From: Nibrella saemangeumensis
GTDB taxonomy: Bacteria; Bacteroidota; Bacteroidia; Cytophagales; Spirosomataceae
DNA: 64,000 nucleotides
Assembly: GCF_039541915.1 (NCBI RefSeq)
Contig: NZ_BAABHD010000072.1
Location: 1-64,000 of the forward strand
Direction of reading: 5' to 3'
Below are positions 18,701 to 27,700 of the stretch, one piece after another. The translations under genes and the position numbers were made by a program. Position 1 is the first letter of the stretch; each line of letters opens with the position of its first letter. A model generated the notes under the pieces. That model was not told the DNA's origin. It was given only the letters and a program-made list of their open reading frames with translations, and did no database searches.

Positions 18701-21700
18701 AACCAGATGGCGCACTTTTTACAAAAGCAGGGTGTAAGCCCGAATATGCTGGTGGGCATTTGCATGGAGCGCTCGCACGACATGATCGTTTCTGTATTGG
18801 CCATACAGAAAGCAGGAGGTGCCTATGTACCGCTTAACGTTGGAGATCCGGTAAGCCGCATCCAATCAATTGTTGAAACGGCTAAAATAAAGATCATCAT
18901 CACCAGTCTTTCTATTTATGAAAAAATGAACATAGATGGACTACGTTTCATTTTTATAGACGGAGATGAGGGACTCGTGCGGCGTGAGCATGCAGGCCAT
19001 GCACCTATTACCAACGGTTCCGCCAATGATCTTGCATATGCTATATTCACTTCCGGCAGCACGGGCAATCCTAAAGGCGTAATAGTAAAGCACCGCCCTG
19101 TGGTTAACCTGATCGAGTGGGCACAAAAGACTTTTCAATTCACAGAAAAAGATCGTACGCTGTTTGTAAGCCCTTTAAGCTTCGACCTTTCTGTGTTCGA
19201 CATATTCGGGTTGCTTGCTTTTGGCGGTAGCATCAGGATATGCACAGAGGAAGAAAGGCAAAACGCAAAAGCACTCAGTAATATTCTATTACATGAGCCC
19301 ATCAGTTTCTGGAACTCCGCGCCTTCTGCATTGCAGCTGCTAGTGCCTTTCCTGAAGCTGCAGAAGGACATCACCAATGACTGCATGCGACTGGTGTTCC
19401 TAAGCGGAGACTGGATACCGCTTACTCTGCCCGGCGAAATGAAAAAAGCATTTCCGAGTGCGGAAGTCATTAGCCTCGGCGGCGCCACCGAAGCCGCTGT
19501 ATGGTCTAACTACTATCCTGTAAAGCATATTAACCAAGCCTGGAGGAGTATTCCGTATGGCCGCCCCATCCAGAACGCGCGCTATTATATTCTGGATGAG
19601 GATAAGAAGCCCTGTGCCATTGGTGAAACCGGCGAGCTGTATATTGGCGGAGAATGCTTGAGCGAAGGCTACATCAATGCACCACAATTGACAGCGGAAA
19701 AATTCCTGCCTGACCCTTTCCATGATCGCTCCGGCTTTAGGATGTACCGGACCGGCGACTTGGCCCGCTTCTTCCCAGACGGTAATATAGAGTTCCTAGG
19801 GCGCGCAGACCACCAGGTAAAGATCAGAGGCTTCAGGATTGAATTGGGTGAAATAGACGCAGCGCTCCAAAAGTCCGGCATGGATGAAGCCGTGACCATC
19901 ATGCGTGAGGAAACCTCCGGCAACAGGATGCTGGTGGCATTTGTCGTCCTACGCGCAATGGATAAGAATGAAGAACATGTAAAGCGGTCACTTTCCACTC
20001 TGCTGCCGGACTACATGATACCATCCCGTGTGATCTTTCTTGATGCTATGCCAATCACTGAAAATGGTAAGGTGGACAGGAAGGTTCTGACGGCTGAAAC
20101 CATCCCTTCCATTGAAGCAAGATATACCAAGCATGGGCAGGAACAGGATAAGGCAAAAGAGCAGGAGAATGCACCGTCCAATAGGAAAATATTGAAAGAG
20201 TTGGTTGACAATTTCGTGAGAACGGAAGTTGCTGTCATACTTGAATGCAGCGAGGAGCGGGTGGAGCCGCTTTCAAACATTGGCCACTTGGGATTTAATT
20301 CACTGCATTACACCAGGCTCGGAGCAGAGCTGATGGAGAAATTGCAGAGCGACATTAATCCTACGGATTTCTTCCAGCACAATACAGTGGATAAGATCGG
20401 CAGCTTTTTAATTGACCGGTATGAGCAAAGCTTGGTGTGTTATTTTGGACAGAAGCTGAAGGCGGCATTAAACTCCCCATCGGCAAAGAATGAAACCATA
20501 AATAAGGAGCCAGCTCAGGTCGCAAAGCAAACAATCGATTTTAAGGTTTTTACACCGGTAACGGTCCGCCCAGATACCCGCAATGAGCAGGACGTTGCTG
20601 TGATAGGCATGTATGGCAAGATGCCTGAAGCTGACGAGTTGAATGAGTTCTGGCGGAATCTGGCGCATGAAAAAGATTGTATAATCGAGATACCATCTGA
20701 TCGCTGGGATTGGAGAGCCATTTTCGGAGACCCGCAAAAAGAAGACAACAAAACCCTATCCAATAAAGGTGGCTTTATGAGGGTGATAGATCAGTTTGAC
20801 GCGGCTTTTTTTGGCATTTCTCCCCGTGAGGCCGAGCTGATGGATCCGCGTCAGCGCATGCTGCTGGAAAACGTATGGCACAGCCTAGAAGATGCCGGCT
20901 ATCCCGCCTCTCAGTTGCATGGAAAAGATATCGGCATTTTCATAGGCGCCACCGGTGACGAGTTTGCAAGCCTCAGCATAAACAAGAGCCCGCGCATAGA
21001 CAACTTTACATTATCCGGCATATCGCGTACCATGCTCACCAATCGTGTATCTTATTTCTTCAATTGGTCGGGGCCGAGTGAAGTGATCGATACTGCCTGC
21101 TCTTCCTCGCTGGTTGCCATACATAATGCAGTGAACGCCTTGCACAACGGCGATTGCAGCCTTGCAATCGCCGGCGGCGTCAATATCATCATTGATCCCA
21201 AGCCACATATTTGCCTGAGCAAGATAGGTATGCTCTCGCCCGATGGCAAGTGCAAGACTTTCGACGCGTCTGCTAATGGTTATGTACGCGGAGAAGGCAT
21301 TGGAACAGTAATCCTGAAACCTTTGAATAAGGCCATTGAGGATGGAGACAATATTTACGCAGTGATCAAAGCCACTTCGTTAAACCATGGCGGAAAAGCA
21401 AATGCACTGACGGCTCCTAATCCGGAGGCACAGTCGAAGCTGCTGGTCACTGCTTACCGCAGGGCAGGTATCGACCCGGCATCAGTCACATATATTGAAA
21501 TGCACGGCACCGGCACTGCACTAGGCGATCCAATAGAAATCAACGCGCTGAAAGATGCATTCGGGAAATTGTACTGGGAAAATAGGACAGCGCTGAAGGC
21601 ACAGCGCACGGCTCTGGGATCAATTAAAACAAACATCGGACACCTTGAATCAGCAGCGGGCATCGCTAGTTTCTTGAAAGCAGTGCTGGCAATAAAGCAT

Positions 21701-24700
21701 AAGATGATACCTGGAGCCATCCACCTGAATGAATTGAACCCGCATATTGAGCTCGGTGGAAGCCCTTTTTATATTGCCCGGCATACAATTGACTGGAAGA
21801 CTGTTTCAGATGATGAAGGTAAGGCCCTGCCTAGGCGCGCAGGGGTAAGCTCGTTCGGATTTGGCGGCGTGAACGCGCACATTGTGCTGGAAGAGTTCAT
21901 CCCGCCAGTGTTGCAAAAGAAAGTGGTTCCTACCCTTCTGGTGCTCTCCGCTAAAGATGAAATGCAGCTGAAAACCTACGCGGCCGGCCTTCTAGAGCAC
22001 TTGGAGAATAATAAGGATACTATTGAACTGGCAGATCTTGCCTATACGCTGCAAGCAGGCAGGGAGCATATGGAAGAGCGCGTTAGTTGCATGGTTCAAT
22101 CTATACAGCATTGTATGGGTGCTTTGCGTGCATTTATCAATGGAAGCACGGAAAATTTGCATCGCGGCAATGTAAAGAGGGACAGAGACAAGATCCAATT
22201 GCTCGATGGCAGCGAGGGAAAAGCGTTCATCCGTGCGGTGATGAATGAAAGAATACTTGAAAAGATAGCAAGCTTATGGGCATGGGGAATGGAGGTGGAA
22301 TGGCACCTGCTGGCAGACGGTAACTACCGCAGGATCCCACTGCCTGTTTATCCTTTCAAAAAAGAAAGGCACTGGCCTGCTTTCATGGAATCAGGTGCCA
22401 AAGCCGGAGCATCACCGAAAAAAATAGCTGCGTCGTTGCCGGGCTCAAGCTATTCAATCGTACTCACAGGTAGAGAATCTTTCCTTGAAGACCATGTAAT
22501 CAACGAAAAAAAAATATTGCCGGGTATGGCCTGTGTTGCCTTTGTTTGCCATGCATACGAGCAACGATACGGAATGCAGCCCAACACGCTTTCAGATATC
22601 ACCTGGCTGCATCCCGTTCTTTTTGATGAAGACAGGCCGCTTAGATTGGACTTTTCATTTGAAGTAAAAAACGAAAAGATACAGGCGCTATGCACCTCTG
22701 TTGGCGAGGGGGAGCAGCGCACGCATTTCATGGCTACTATGAGCCGGTGTGCCCTTACGCCGGAGCCGGCAGTTAGTCTGGATATCGTTAAGTCCGGTAA
22801 CAAAAGATCACTAGAAGCCTGCTATAGCCTGCTAGCAGGGAAAGGCATCTGCTACGGCAAAACATTCCGTGTAATAAAAAAATTGTGGATGCAAAATGGA
22901 GATGCGGTAGCGCATATGGTGGGTACTGCACCTGCGGGCATAAAGGATGCAATACCGTTTTTAGATGGGGCATTGCAAACAGTGGCGCTACAGCAACTCA
23001 TTACGCGTCCAGATAAAGGCCTTTCGATTCCTTACAATATAGACAGAATAAGGATTTACAAAATGCTTTCTCATAATTGCCTAGTACATGTGAAAGCACC
23101 GCTGCGCAGCGGACAGCTGGAAAAAACAGACGTACTGCTCACCGATGAAGCCGGCGAGGTGTTGATCAGCATCCAAGGCAGCACTGCAAGGTCCGCGCCT
23201 TTAAAAGATGCGGTCAACACTAACCAGCCCGTACATTTTTATACGGAGCAGTGGAGAAAAGCAGGTTTTATCAGTACTGTGCCCAGTAACTTTGGCTTGC
23301 AGCGGGTGCTGGTGCTGAACAACCAAGCGCTTGCGCAGCAACTGGAAAAGATGCAAACGCCGGTCATCAACGCACAGCATATAAGGGATGGCGTGGCAGT
23401 TTTTAATGACTGCGGGTTCCAGCTTAATTTGAATTCCTTCCTGCAGGTGAAGGAGCTGCTGCTATTGCTTGCAGGCGATGCGTTCCCCGGCAGCATCATA
23501 TGGCAAATGAATGCCTGTACATTCCTAGGGCTAGGCGTGGAGGAGATGACCAGCACTATTTACCTGCAATTCTTCAATTTGTGCAAATTGCTTGTAAGGT
23601 CGAGGGTGCTGAAACCGTTGCAACTGATAGTAGTGTACCCAGCTGATCATCCGGTACGCATACCCGTAAGTGCATTGAGCAGCTTTGGCAAAAGCCTGCA
23701 TAAAGAAAATCCCAGCCTCACCTTTAAATTTTTGGAAGCAGGAGCATCGCTGTTGCAGGATGAGGCGGCTCTAGTAGAGCGTATTACTGTGGTAGCTGCT
23801 GCACCAGCAATGAAGGACAGCTGGCGTTGTATGGATACGAAACCTGGAGCGCTGGAATTCCGTGAACTCATAGCCAACGGTGCGCCGCACCCGAAAGCCT
23901 CACTGCAGATAACTAGTAATGATATATGCCTGATAACAGGTGGCACGGGAAAGATCGGCTGGCTGTTAGGGAACCATCTTGCGGAAGAATTTAGATGCAA
24001 GGTAATATTAGCCGGCCGCAGCATATCTCCGGAACAATCGGAAGCATTGACAGGCTTGAATGAAAAAGGCTCACAAATAATTTATCATCCCTGCGATTTA
24101 GGGAATGGCTCGCAAGTGCAGGAGCTGGTTTCGCTCATTGAGCAGCAATACGGAATGCTCACCGGCGTATTTCATTGCGCCGGAACCTTGAAAGACAGCC
24201 TCTTGCGGAACAAGCAAAAGGAGGATGTAGAAAGAGTTTTTGCCGGCAAGCTGCGCGGTGCGCTTCATGTGCATGATGCTACGCAGCTTCATTCCCTGAA
24301 GTTCTTTGTATTGTTCTCGTCCCTTACCGCTGTGACAGGTAATATTGGGCAGACGGATTATGCTTATGCCAACCGGTTTCTGGAAGAGTGGAGCGATTAT
24401 CGGAATACCCTTGCAGGGCAAAAGCAATGCAGCGGTGTCACTATCTCCATTAGCTGGCCGCTCTGGAATGAAGGCGGCATGCAGGTTCCTGAGCATGCCC
24501 TGGCAGCCATGAAAGCGCAAACCGGTATGGAGCCTGTGAACACCGCAGCTGCTTTCGGCATATTGAAGCAATGCATCAGCGCCGGGGCCGGCCGCTACAT
24601 TGCAGTAAGCGGCAATCGCAGCTGGATTGACCGGTTGCTTATGCCGGAAGCTATTGATAAAGAAGGCACCGGAGCCCGGCCCCTGCAGGATGCAGTAACA

Positions 24701-24712
24701 GTTAAACGCTGA
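15764..24712 (+). CDS. Hybrid NRPS-PKS: Cy-Cy-A(Cys)-PCP-KS-DH-KR
   Basis: A 2982-residue megasynthase. Two tandem heterocyclisation domains show DxxxxDxxS instead of HHxxxDG: Asp180/Asp185/Ser188 and Asp619/Asp624/Ser627. The adenylation domain (about 935-1445, TSGSTGNPKG near 1096) reads by eye D-L-F-N-F-S-L-V-W in the specificity positions, starting at Asp1141, close to the known cysteine code DLYNLSLIWK. The carrier has Ser1513 in an unusual GFNS setting. The KS (about 1605-2040) has Cys1779, His1914 and His1960. The DH (about 2240-2490) keeps His2244, YGKTF and Asp2401 in DGALQ, though the Gly of HxxxGxxxxP is Glu. The KR keeps TGGTGKIG near 2725 and Tyr2866 with Asn (YAYAN). No AT and no terminal ACP; the ACP is on the next protein. 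Expected chemistry: thiazoline formation, then one reduced, dehydrated extension. No oxidase domain is present to make a thiazole. Confidence 0.93.
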   Translation: MAAFNQLSDDEKRRQLIALKNRLTKDASQSAAKQTYGPLPAALPDQENRYKPFPLADIQASYFAGRHLLPPNERVGCHSYLEFEVREADLARMESAWNKLVRHHDMLRTIILKNGQQQIQQETPHYNIQCYVFNDHCLDGHLQLVREEMSHKHYGAGEWPLFDVRATVHGDVTTFHVSIDSWITDGPSAFMLFQQWRQLYIGGVEPETISISFRDYMLASRKVEQHPLYKKHLAFWQSKLSTLKGGPALPYCKNSSVKNIAERIRLEYNTDEQAWQNIKSAAQEMEVSPTTLLLTLFVNVLREFSSVNEFAIVLTTTSRLPLHVDVTKLFGPFTSTSIFYAVHDSSASLPNQAKAVQKQLWEDLDHSLVSGIAAMRAVSAGTIAPAIPVVFTSLLNSKKEAGSWLDTQTYGVAQTPQVLLDHQLMEKAGCLHVRWDVAHNYFENDFTRTLFDAFCSSLHVLKKGEPVEDIGAAEFRFPSIDYNSPVPAEPFSLTSLQQSYLAHKLHPDKKPTIVYQEFEVREFDVARFDEAIGKLVCMHPALHTIFTGKGSQYVSPGVCCFVTPLNSLVELPEAEQQAQLDATRMEMSGRFFSIKTWPYFDIRISVVVPGKAIVHIALDMMIADGFSVLLLYSQLFSLYAGEAQEIPEMRLTQSNYVHALDSKKDGALYELSRKYWNGKIKTLHKGPALPLLAGRAHVKLPVRISDYCSEWNILRQKALALNVQPAAILLALYAEVIAAWSNTPVFSIVCVDYEHRRRLVGSEALLGDMTNLCWITSEGKSFTDKVVAANRQLISDQRNSRVSGIEGFRQNASDGKATSLSFPVVFTNCLDLPPTPLPASVTPLTGLSNTPMVLLDLFVYEQAGVLHCNWDYDGAQLSADLARGISTAFHEMAGKLCTDTDFWQQERLVQQADQSFNSNALSLQQRLELLTQWNNTDCDYNRNICLHRLFEEQAERVPENIATVTSESMLTYRELNGRANQMAHFLQKQGVSPNMLVGICMERSHDMIVSVLAIQKAGGAYVPLNVGDPVSRIQSIVETAKIKIIITSLSIYEKMNIDGLRFIFIDGDEGLVRREHAGHAPITNGSANDLAYAIFTSGSTGNPKGVIVKHRPVVNLIEWAQKTFQFTEKDRTLFVSPLSFDLSVFDIFGLLAFGGSIRICTEEERQNAKALSNILLHEPISFWNSAPSALQLLVPFLKLQKDITNDCMRLVFLSGDWIPLTLPGEMKKAFPSAEVISLGGATEAAVWSNYYPVKHINQAWRSIPYGRPIQNARYYILDEDKKPCAIGETGELYIGGECLSEGYINAPQLTAEKFLPDPFHDRSGFRMYRTGDLARFFPDGNIEFLGRADHQVKIRGFRIELGEIDAALQKSGMDEAVTIMREETSGNRMLVAFVVLRAMDKNEEHVKRSLSTLLPDYMIPSRVIFLDAMPITENGKVDRKVLTAETIPSIEARYTKHGQEQDKAKEQENAPSNRKILKELVDNFVRTEVAVILECSEERVEPLSNIGHLGFNSLHYTRLGAELMEKLQSDINPTDFFQHNTVDKIGSFLIDRYEQSLVCYFGQKLKAALNSPSAKNETINKEPAQVAKQTIDFKVFTPVTVRPDTRNEQDVAVIGMYGKMPEADELNEFWRNLAHEKDCIIEIPSDRWDWRAIFGDPQKEDNKTLSNKGGFMRVIDQFDAAFFGISPREAELMDPRQRMLLENVWHSLEDAGYPASQLHGKDIGIFIGATGDEFASLSINKSPRIDNFTLSGISRTMLTNRVSYFFNWSGPSEVIDTACSSSLVAIHNAVNALHNGDCSLAIAGGVNIIIDPKPHICLSKIGMLSPDGKCKTFDASANGYVRGEGIGTVILKPLNKAIEDGDNIYAVIKATSLNHGGKANALTAPNPEAQSKLLVTAYRRAGIDPASVTYIEMHGTGTALGDPIEINALKDAFGKLYWENRTALKAQRTALGSIKTNIGHLESAAGIASFLKAVLAIKHKMIPGAIHLNELNPHIELGGSPFYIARHTIDWKTVSDDEGKALPRRAGVSSFGFGGVNAHIVLEEFIPPVLQKKVVPTLLVLSAKDEMQLKTYAAGLLEHLENNKDTIELADLAYTLQAGREHMEERVSCMVQSIQHCMGALRAFINGSTENLHRGNVKRDRDKIQLLDGSEGKAFIRAVMNERILEKIASLWAWGMEVEWHLLADGNYRRIPLPVYPFKKERHWPAFMESGAKAGASPKKIAASLPGSSYSIVLTGRESFLEDHVINEKKILPGMACVAFVCHAYEQRYGMQPNTLSDITWLHPVLFDEDRPLRLDFSFEVKNEKIQALCTSVGEGEQRTHFMATMSRCALTPEPAVSLDIVKSGNKRSLEACYSLLAGKGICYGKTFRVIKKLWMQNGDAVAHMVGTAPAGIKDAIPFLDGALQTVALQQLITRPDKGLSIPYNIDRIRIYKMLSHNCLVHVKAPLRSGQLEKTDVLLTDEAGEVLISIQGSTARSAPLKDAVNTNQPVHFYTEQWRKAGFISTVPSNFGLQRVLVLNNQALAQQLEKMQTPVINAQHIRDGVAVFNDCGFQLNLNSFLQVKELLLLLAGDAFPGSIIWQMNACTFLGLGVEEMTSTIYLQFFNLCKLLVRSRVLKPLQLIVVYPADHPVRIPVSALSSFGKSLHKENPSLTFKFLEAGASLLQDEAALVERITVVAAAPAMKDSWRCMDTKPGALEFRELIANGAPHPKASLQITSNDICLITGGTGKIGWLLGNHLAEEFRCKVILAGRSISPEQSEALTGLNEKGSQIIYHPCDLGNGSQVQELVSLIEQQYGMLTGVFHCAGTLKDSLLRNKQKEDVERVFAGKLRGALHVHDATQLHSLKFFVLFSSLTAVTGNIGQTDYAYANRFLEEWSDYRNTLAGQKQCSGVTISISWPLWNEGGMQVPEHALAAMKAQTGMEPVNTAAAFGILKQCISAGAGRYIAVSGNRSWIDRLLMPEAIDKEGTGARPLQDAVTVKR

Positions 24713-24776
24713 ACCATATTGATTATGAAGGATCGCATTCCTCCTGCTCTAAAGCCCCCTTCAAATCTTATACAAC

Positions 24777-27700
24777 ATGTTTATGAATATTCTGTTCCAA
24801 ACCGAAGCATTGCTTAAAAAAGTGATTGCTGAAGAAACGAAGTTGCCGCTCTCGTCCCTCAATAGAGATGAGACCTTTGAGACATACGGCATCGAATCGG
24901 TGATGATAGTGGAGATCACGCAGAAGTTGGAGCGCTATTTCGGCCCGCTTTCAAAAACCCTGTTCTTCGAATACAGGAGCATTAATGAGCTGGCGGAGTA
25001 TTTTGCCGAGCACCATGCAGGAGACCTGCAAAAGATATTCGATGCACGGGAGATACCGGCGCCGCAGCCTCCTCCCATTGTTGCGCCCGAAGCAAGTGGT
25101 GCCACTGGCTTGGTGGAAGCTCCTCAGCCACCATTGGTGAAAGCAGTGGAAGTTCCAAGACCTGCACCCGGGGCTGCTGCCACGCAGGAGCAAAAGGAGG
25201 TAGCCATTATAGGCATCAGCGGCCGCTTTCCGAAAGCAGCCAATATGCGTGAGTTTTGGAGAAATCTGAAGAATGGCAGGGACTGTATTTCAGAAATTCC
25301 CGGCGAGCTTTGGGACTTAGAGGAGTTCTTTGACCCGATTCGCGGCAAGGATGGGAAATCATACAGCAAATGGGGCGGGTTCATGGATGATATTGACAAG
25401 TTCGACCCCCTGTTCTTCAAGATGTCAAACCTAGAGGCTGAATCCATTGATCCGCAGGAGAGATTATTTCTTCAGACAGTTTATCATACGTTGAACGATG
25501 CAGGCTATACTAGCGAAAACCTGCAAGGATACAGGGTAGGTGTGTATGTTGGCATCATGTGGTCGCAATACCAATTGTATGGGGTGGAAAAAGCAAATGC
25601 AGGCTCATCTTATGCATCCGTTGCAAATCGCGTTTCTTATTTTTTCAATTTCAACGGTCCCAGCATCGGCTTGGATACTATGTGCTCCTCTTCGCTCACT
25701 GCCGTGCATCTCGCATGTGAAAGCCTCGTGAGCGGAGAGACAGACGTTGCCATTGCAGGCGGAGTGAACATTACCGTTCATCCGAATAAATTTTTATTTC
25801 TGACCAAGACGGGCTTTGCTTCTTCAGATGGCCGCTGCCGCAGCTTTGGCGCAGGCGGGGATGGCTATGTGCCAGGCGATGGTGTGGGTGCGCTGCTGCT
25901 GAAGCCACTAGCCAGGGCCATCAGTGATGGCGACTATATCTACGGCATTATCAAATCCACCTCAATTAATCACGGTGGTAAGACAAACGGGTACACCGTT
26001 CCTAATCCGCGGGCGCAATCCAGCCTTATAGCAGAAGGGCTTAGAAAGGCGAACATTGATCCGGCCACCATCAGTTATTTCGAAACGCATGGAACAGGCA
26101 CCGCTTTGGGAGATCCCATCGAGCTGCGTGGGCTAACAACTGCATTTGCCGGTACCAGCGAGGTGCAGTTCTGTTCCATTGGTTCAGTTAAATCAAACAT
26201 AGGGCATCTGGAATCCGCTGCTGGTTTTGCAGGTATAGCCAAAGTGCTGTTGCAAATGAGGCACCGCCAGATAGCCCCGTCCCTGCATGCCGAAACGCTA
26301 AATCCAAATCTCGACTTTAGTAATACGCCTTTCTTTGTTCAGCAACAGCTGGCTCCCTGGAAGGCTCCGGTGCTGGAGCGGGACGGGGAGAGGATCATCG
26401 TTCCATTAAGAGCCGGTATAAGCTCATTTGGTGCGGGAGGCGCAAATGGTTTTGTGCTGCTGGAAGAGTTTACGGCAGCAAGGACGGTGCCTGTACCAAA
26501 GGACGGCGAGTTCCTCATCCCTTTGTCGGCGCCCAGCAAGGAAAGGCTGAAGGCCTGCGCGCAGGAACTACATGAATTCCTGGAGTGGGAGTTGGGCTCA
26601 GCCAAAGGAGAAACGGAGAAGCCTGCATTATTGGAGAACATGGTGACTAGAGAGGTGCTTGCCGCCACTTCAGAGATGCTGAATGTAAATGAAGTATTGT
26701 TGGATGCCGACGATCATTTTCAAGATTATGACCTGAATGAAAACCACTACAAGCTGCTGGCTGAAAAGCTGGACCAGACGTTTGGAATTACCATCCCGAC
26801 TTCAACGCTCATCTCGTTTGACACGCCCCTGAGGCTATCCAGATACATTGTACAGGAATTGTCCGGCGGCCACGCAGCTTATACCGCTATAGACCGTATA
26901 GCGTACACACTGCAAACAGGCAGGGAGCATATGCAGGAGCGTCTGGCTATTATCGCCGCATCATCCGCCGGGTTGCTTGAGCAATTGCGCACCTTCCTTC
27001 GTGATGAAAAAGCAGGCGGCATCTTTACGGGCAATATAGCAACGCTCAAGGATGAAAATGTCCGGGACGATGGATTTGTGAATAACCTCCTCGAAGGGCG
27101 AAAGCTGCAAAAGCTGGCCGACATCTGGTGCAGGGGCATTAATATTGACTGGAAAAACCTCTACAATGGCATTAAGCCGGTGAAAATTCCCTTGCCGGGT
27201 TATGCATTTGCCAAAGAGCGCTGCTGGGTGTCCGATCCAACGAATTTCTCCTACACCAAACGCAGGCAATTACATCCGTTGGTACACAGTGTTGATACAC
27301 TTGCCACGCTCAGCATGGGGCTTACTTATCAAACCAGCTTTGCCGTTACTGACCGCCTCATCAGAGATCACATCAGCAATGGCATTGCAGTGCTTAATGC
27401 GGGTACGATTTTAGCCACACTCCTCGCTGCTGCAACGGTTACCAAGCAGGGCATCATAAAATTGGAGAGCGTGCAATTAGATGATCATTCGATCAGCAAT
27501 GCGGATCTAAGCCTTCGCACGAAAGTGTCTGCGCAGGGTGAATCATTTATCTTGGAGTTGAGCACGAATAATAAAGCTATCGCAGGAGCTCAGGCATCCT
27601 ATAATAACAAGGGGGAGTCGGCGCAAATGGCGATCAAGGAAATTCAAGGCCGATACGATCAGTTTGCGGCAAGAGATTATTTTTACAATGAGCTGCTGCA

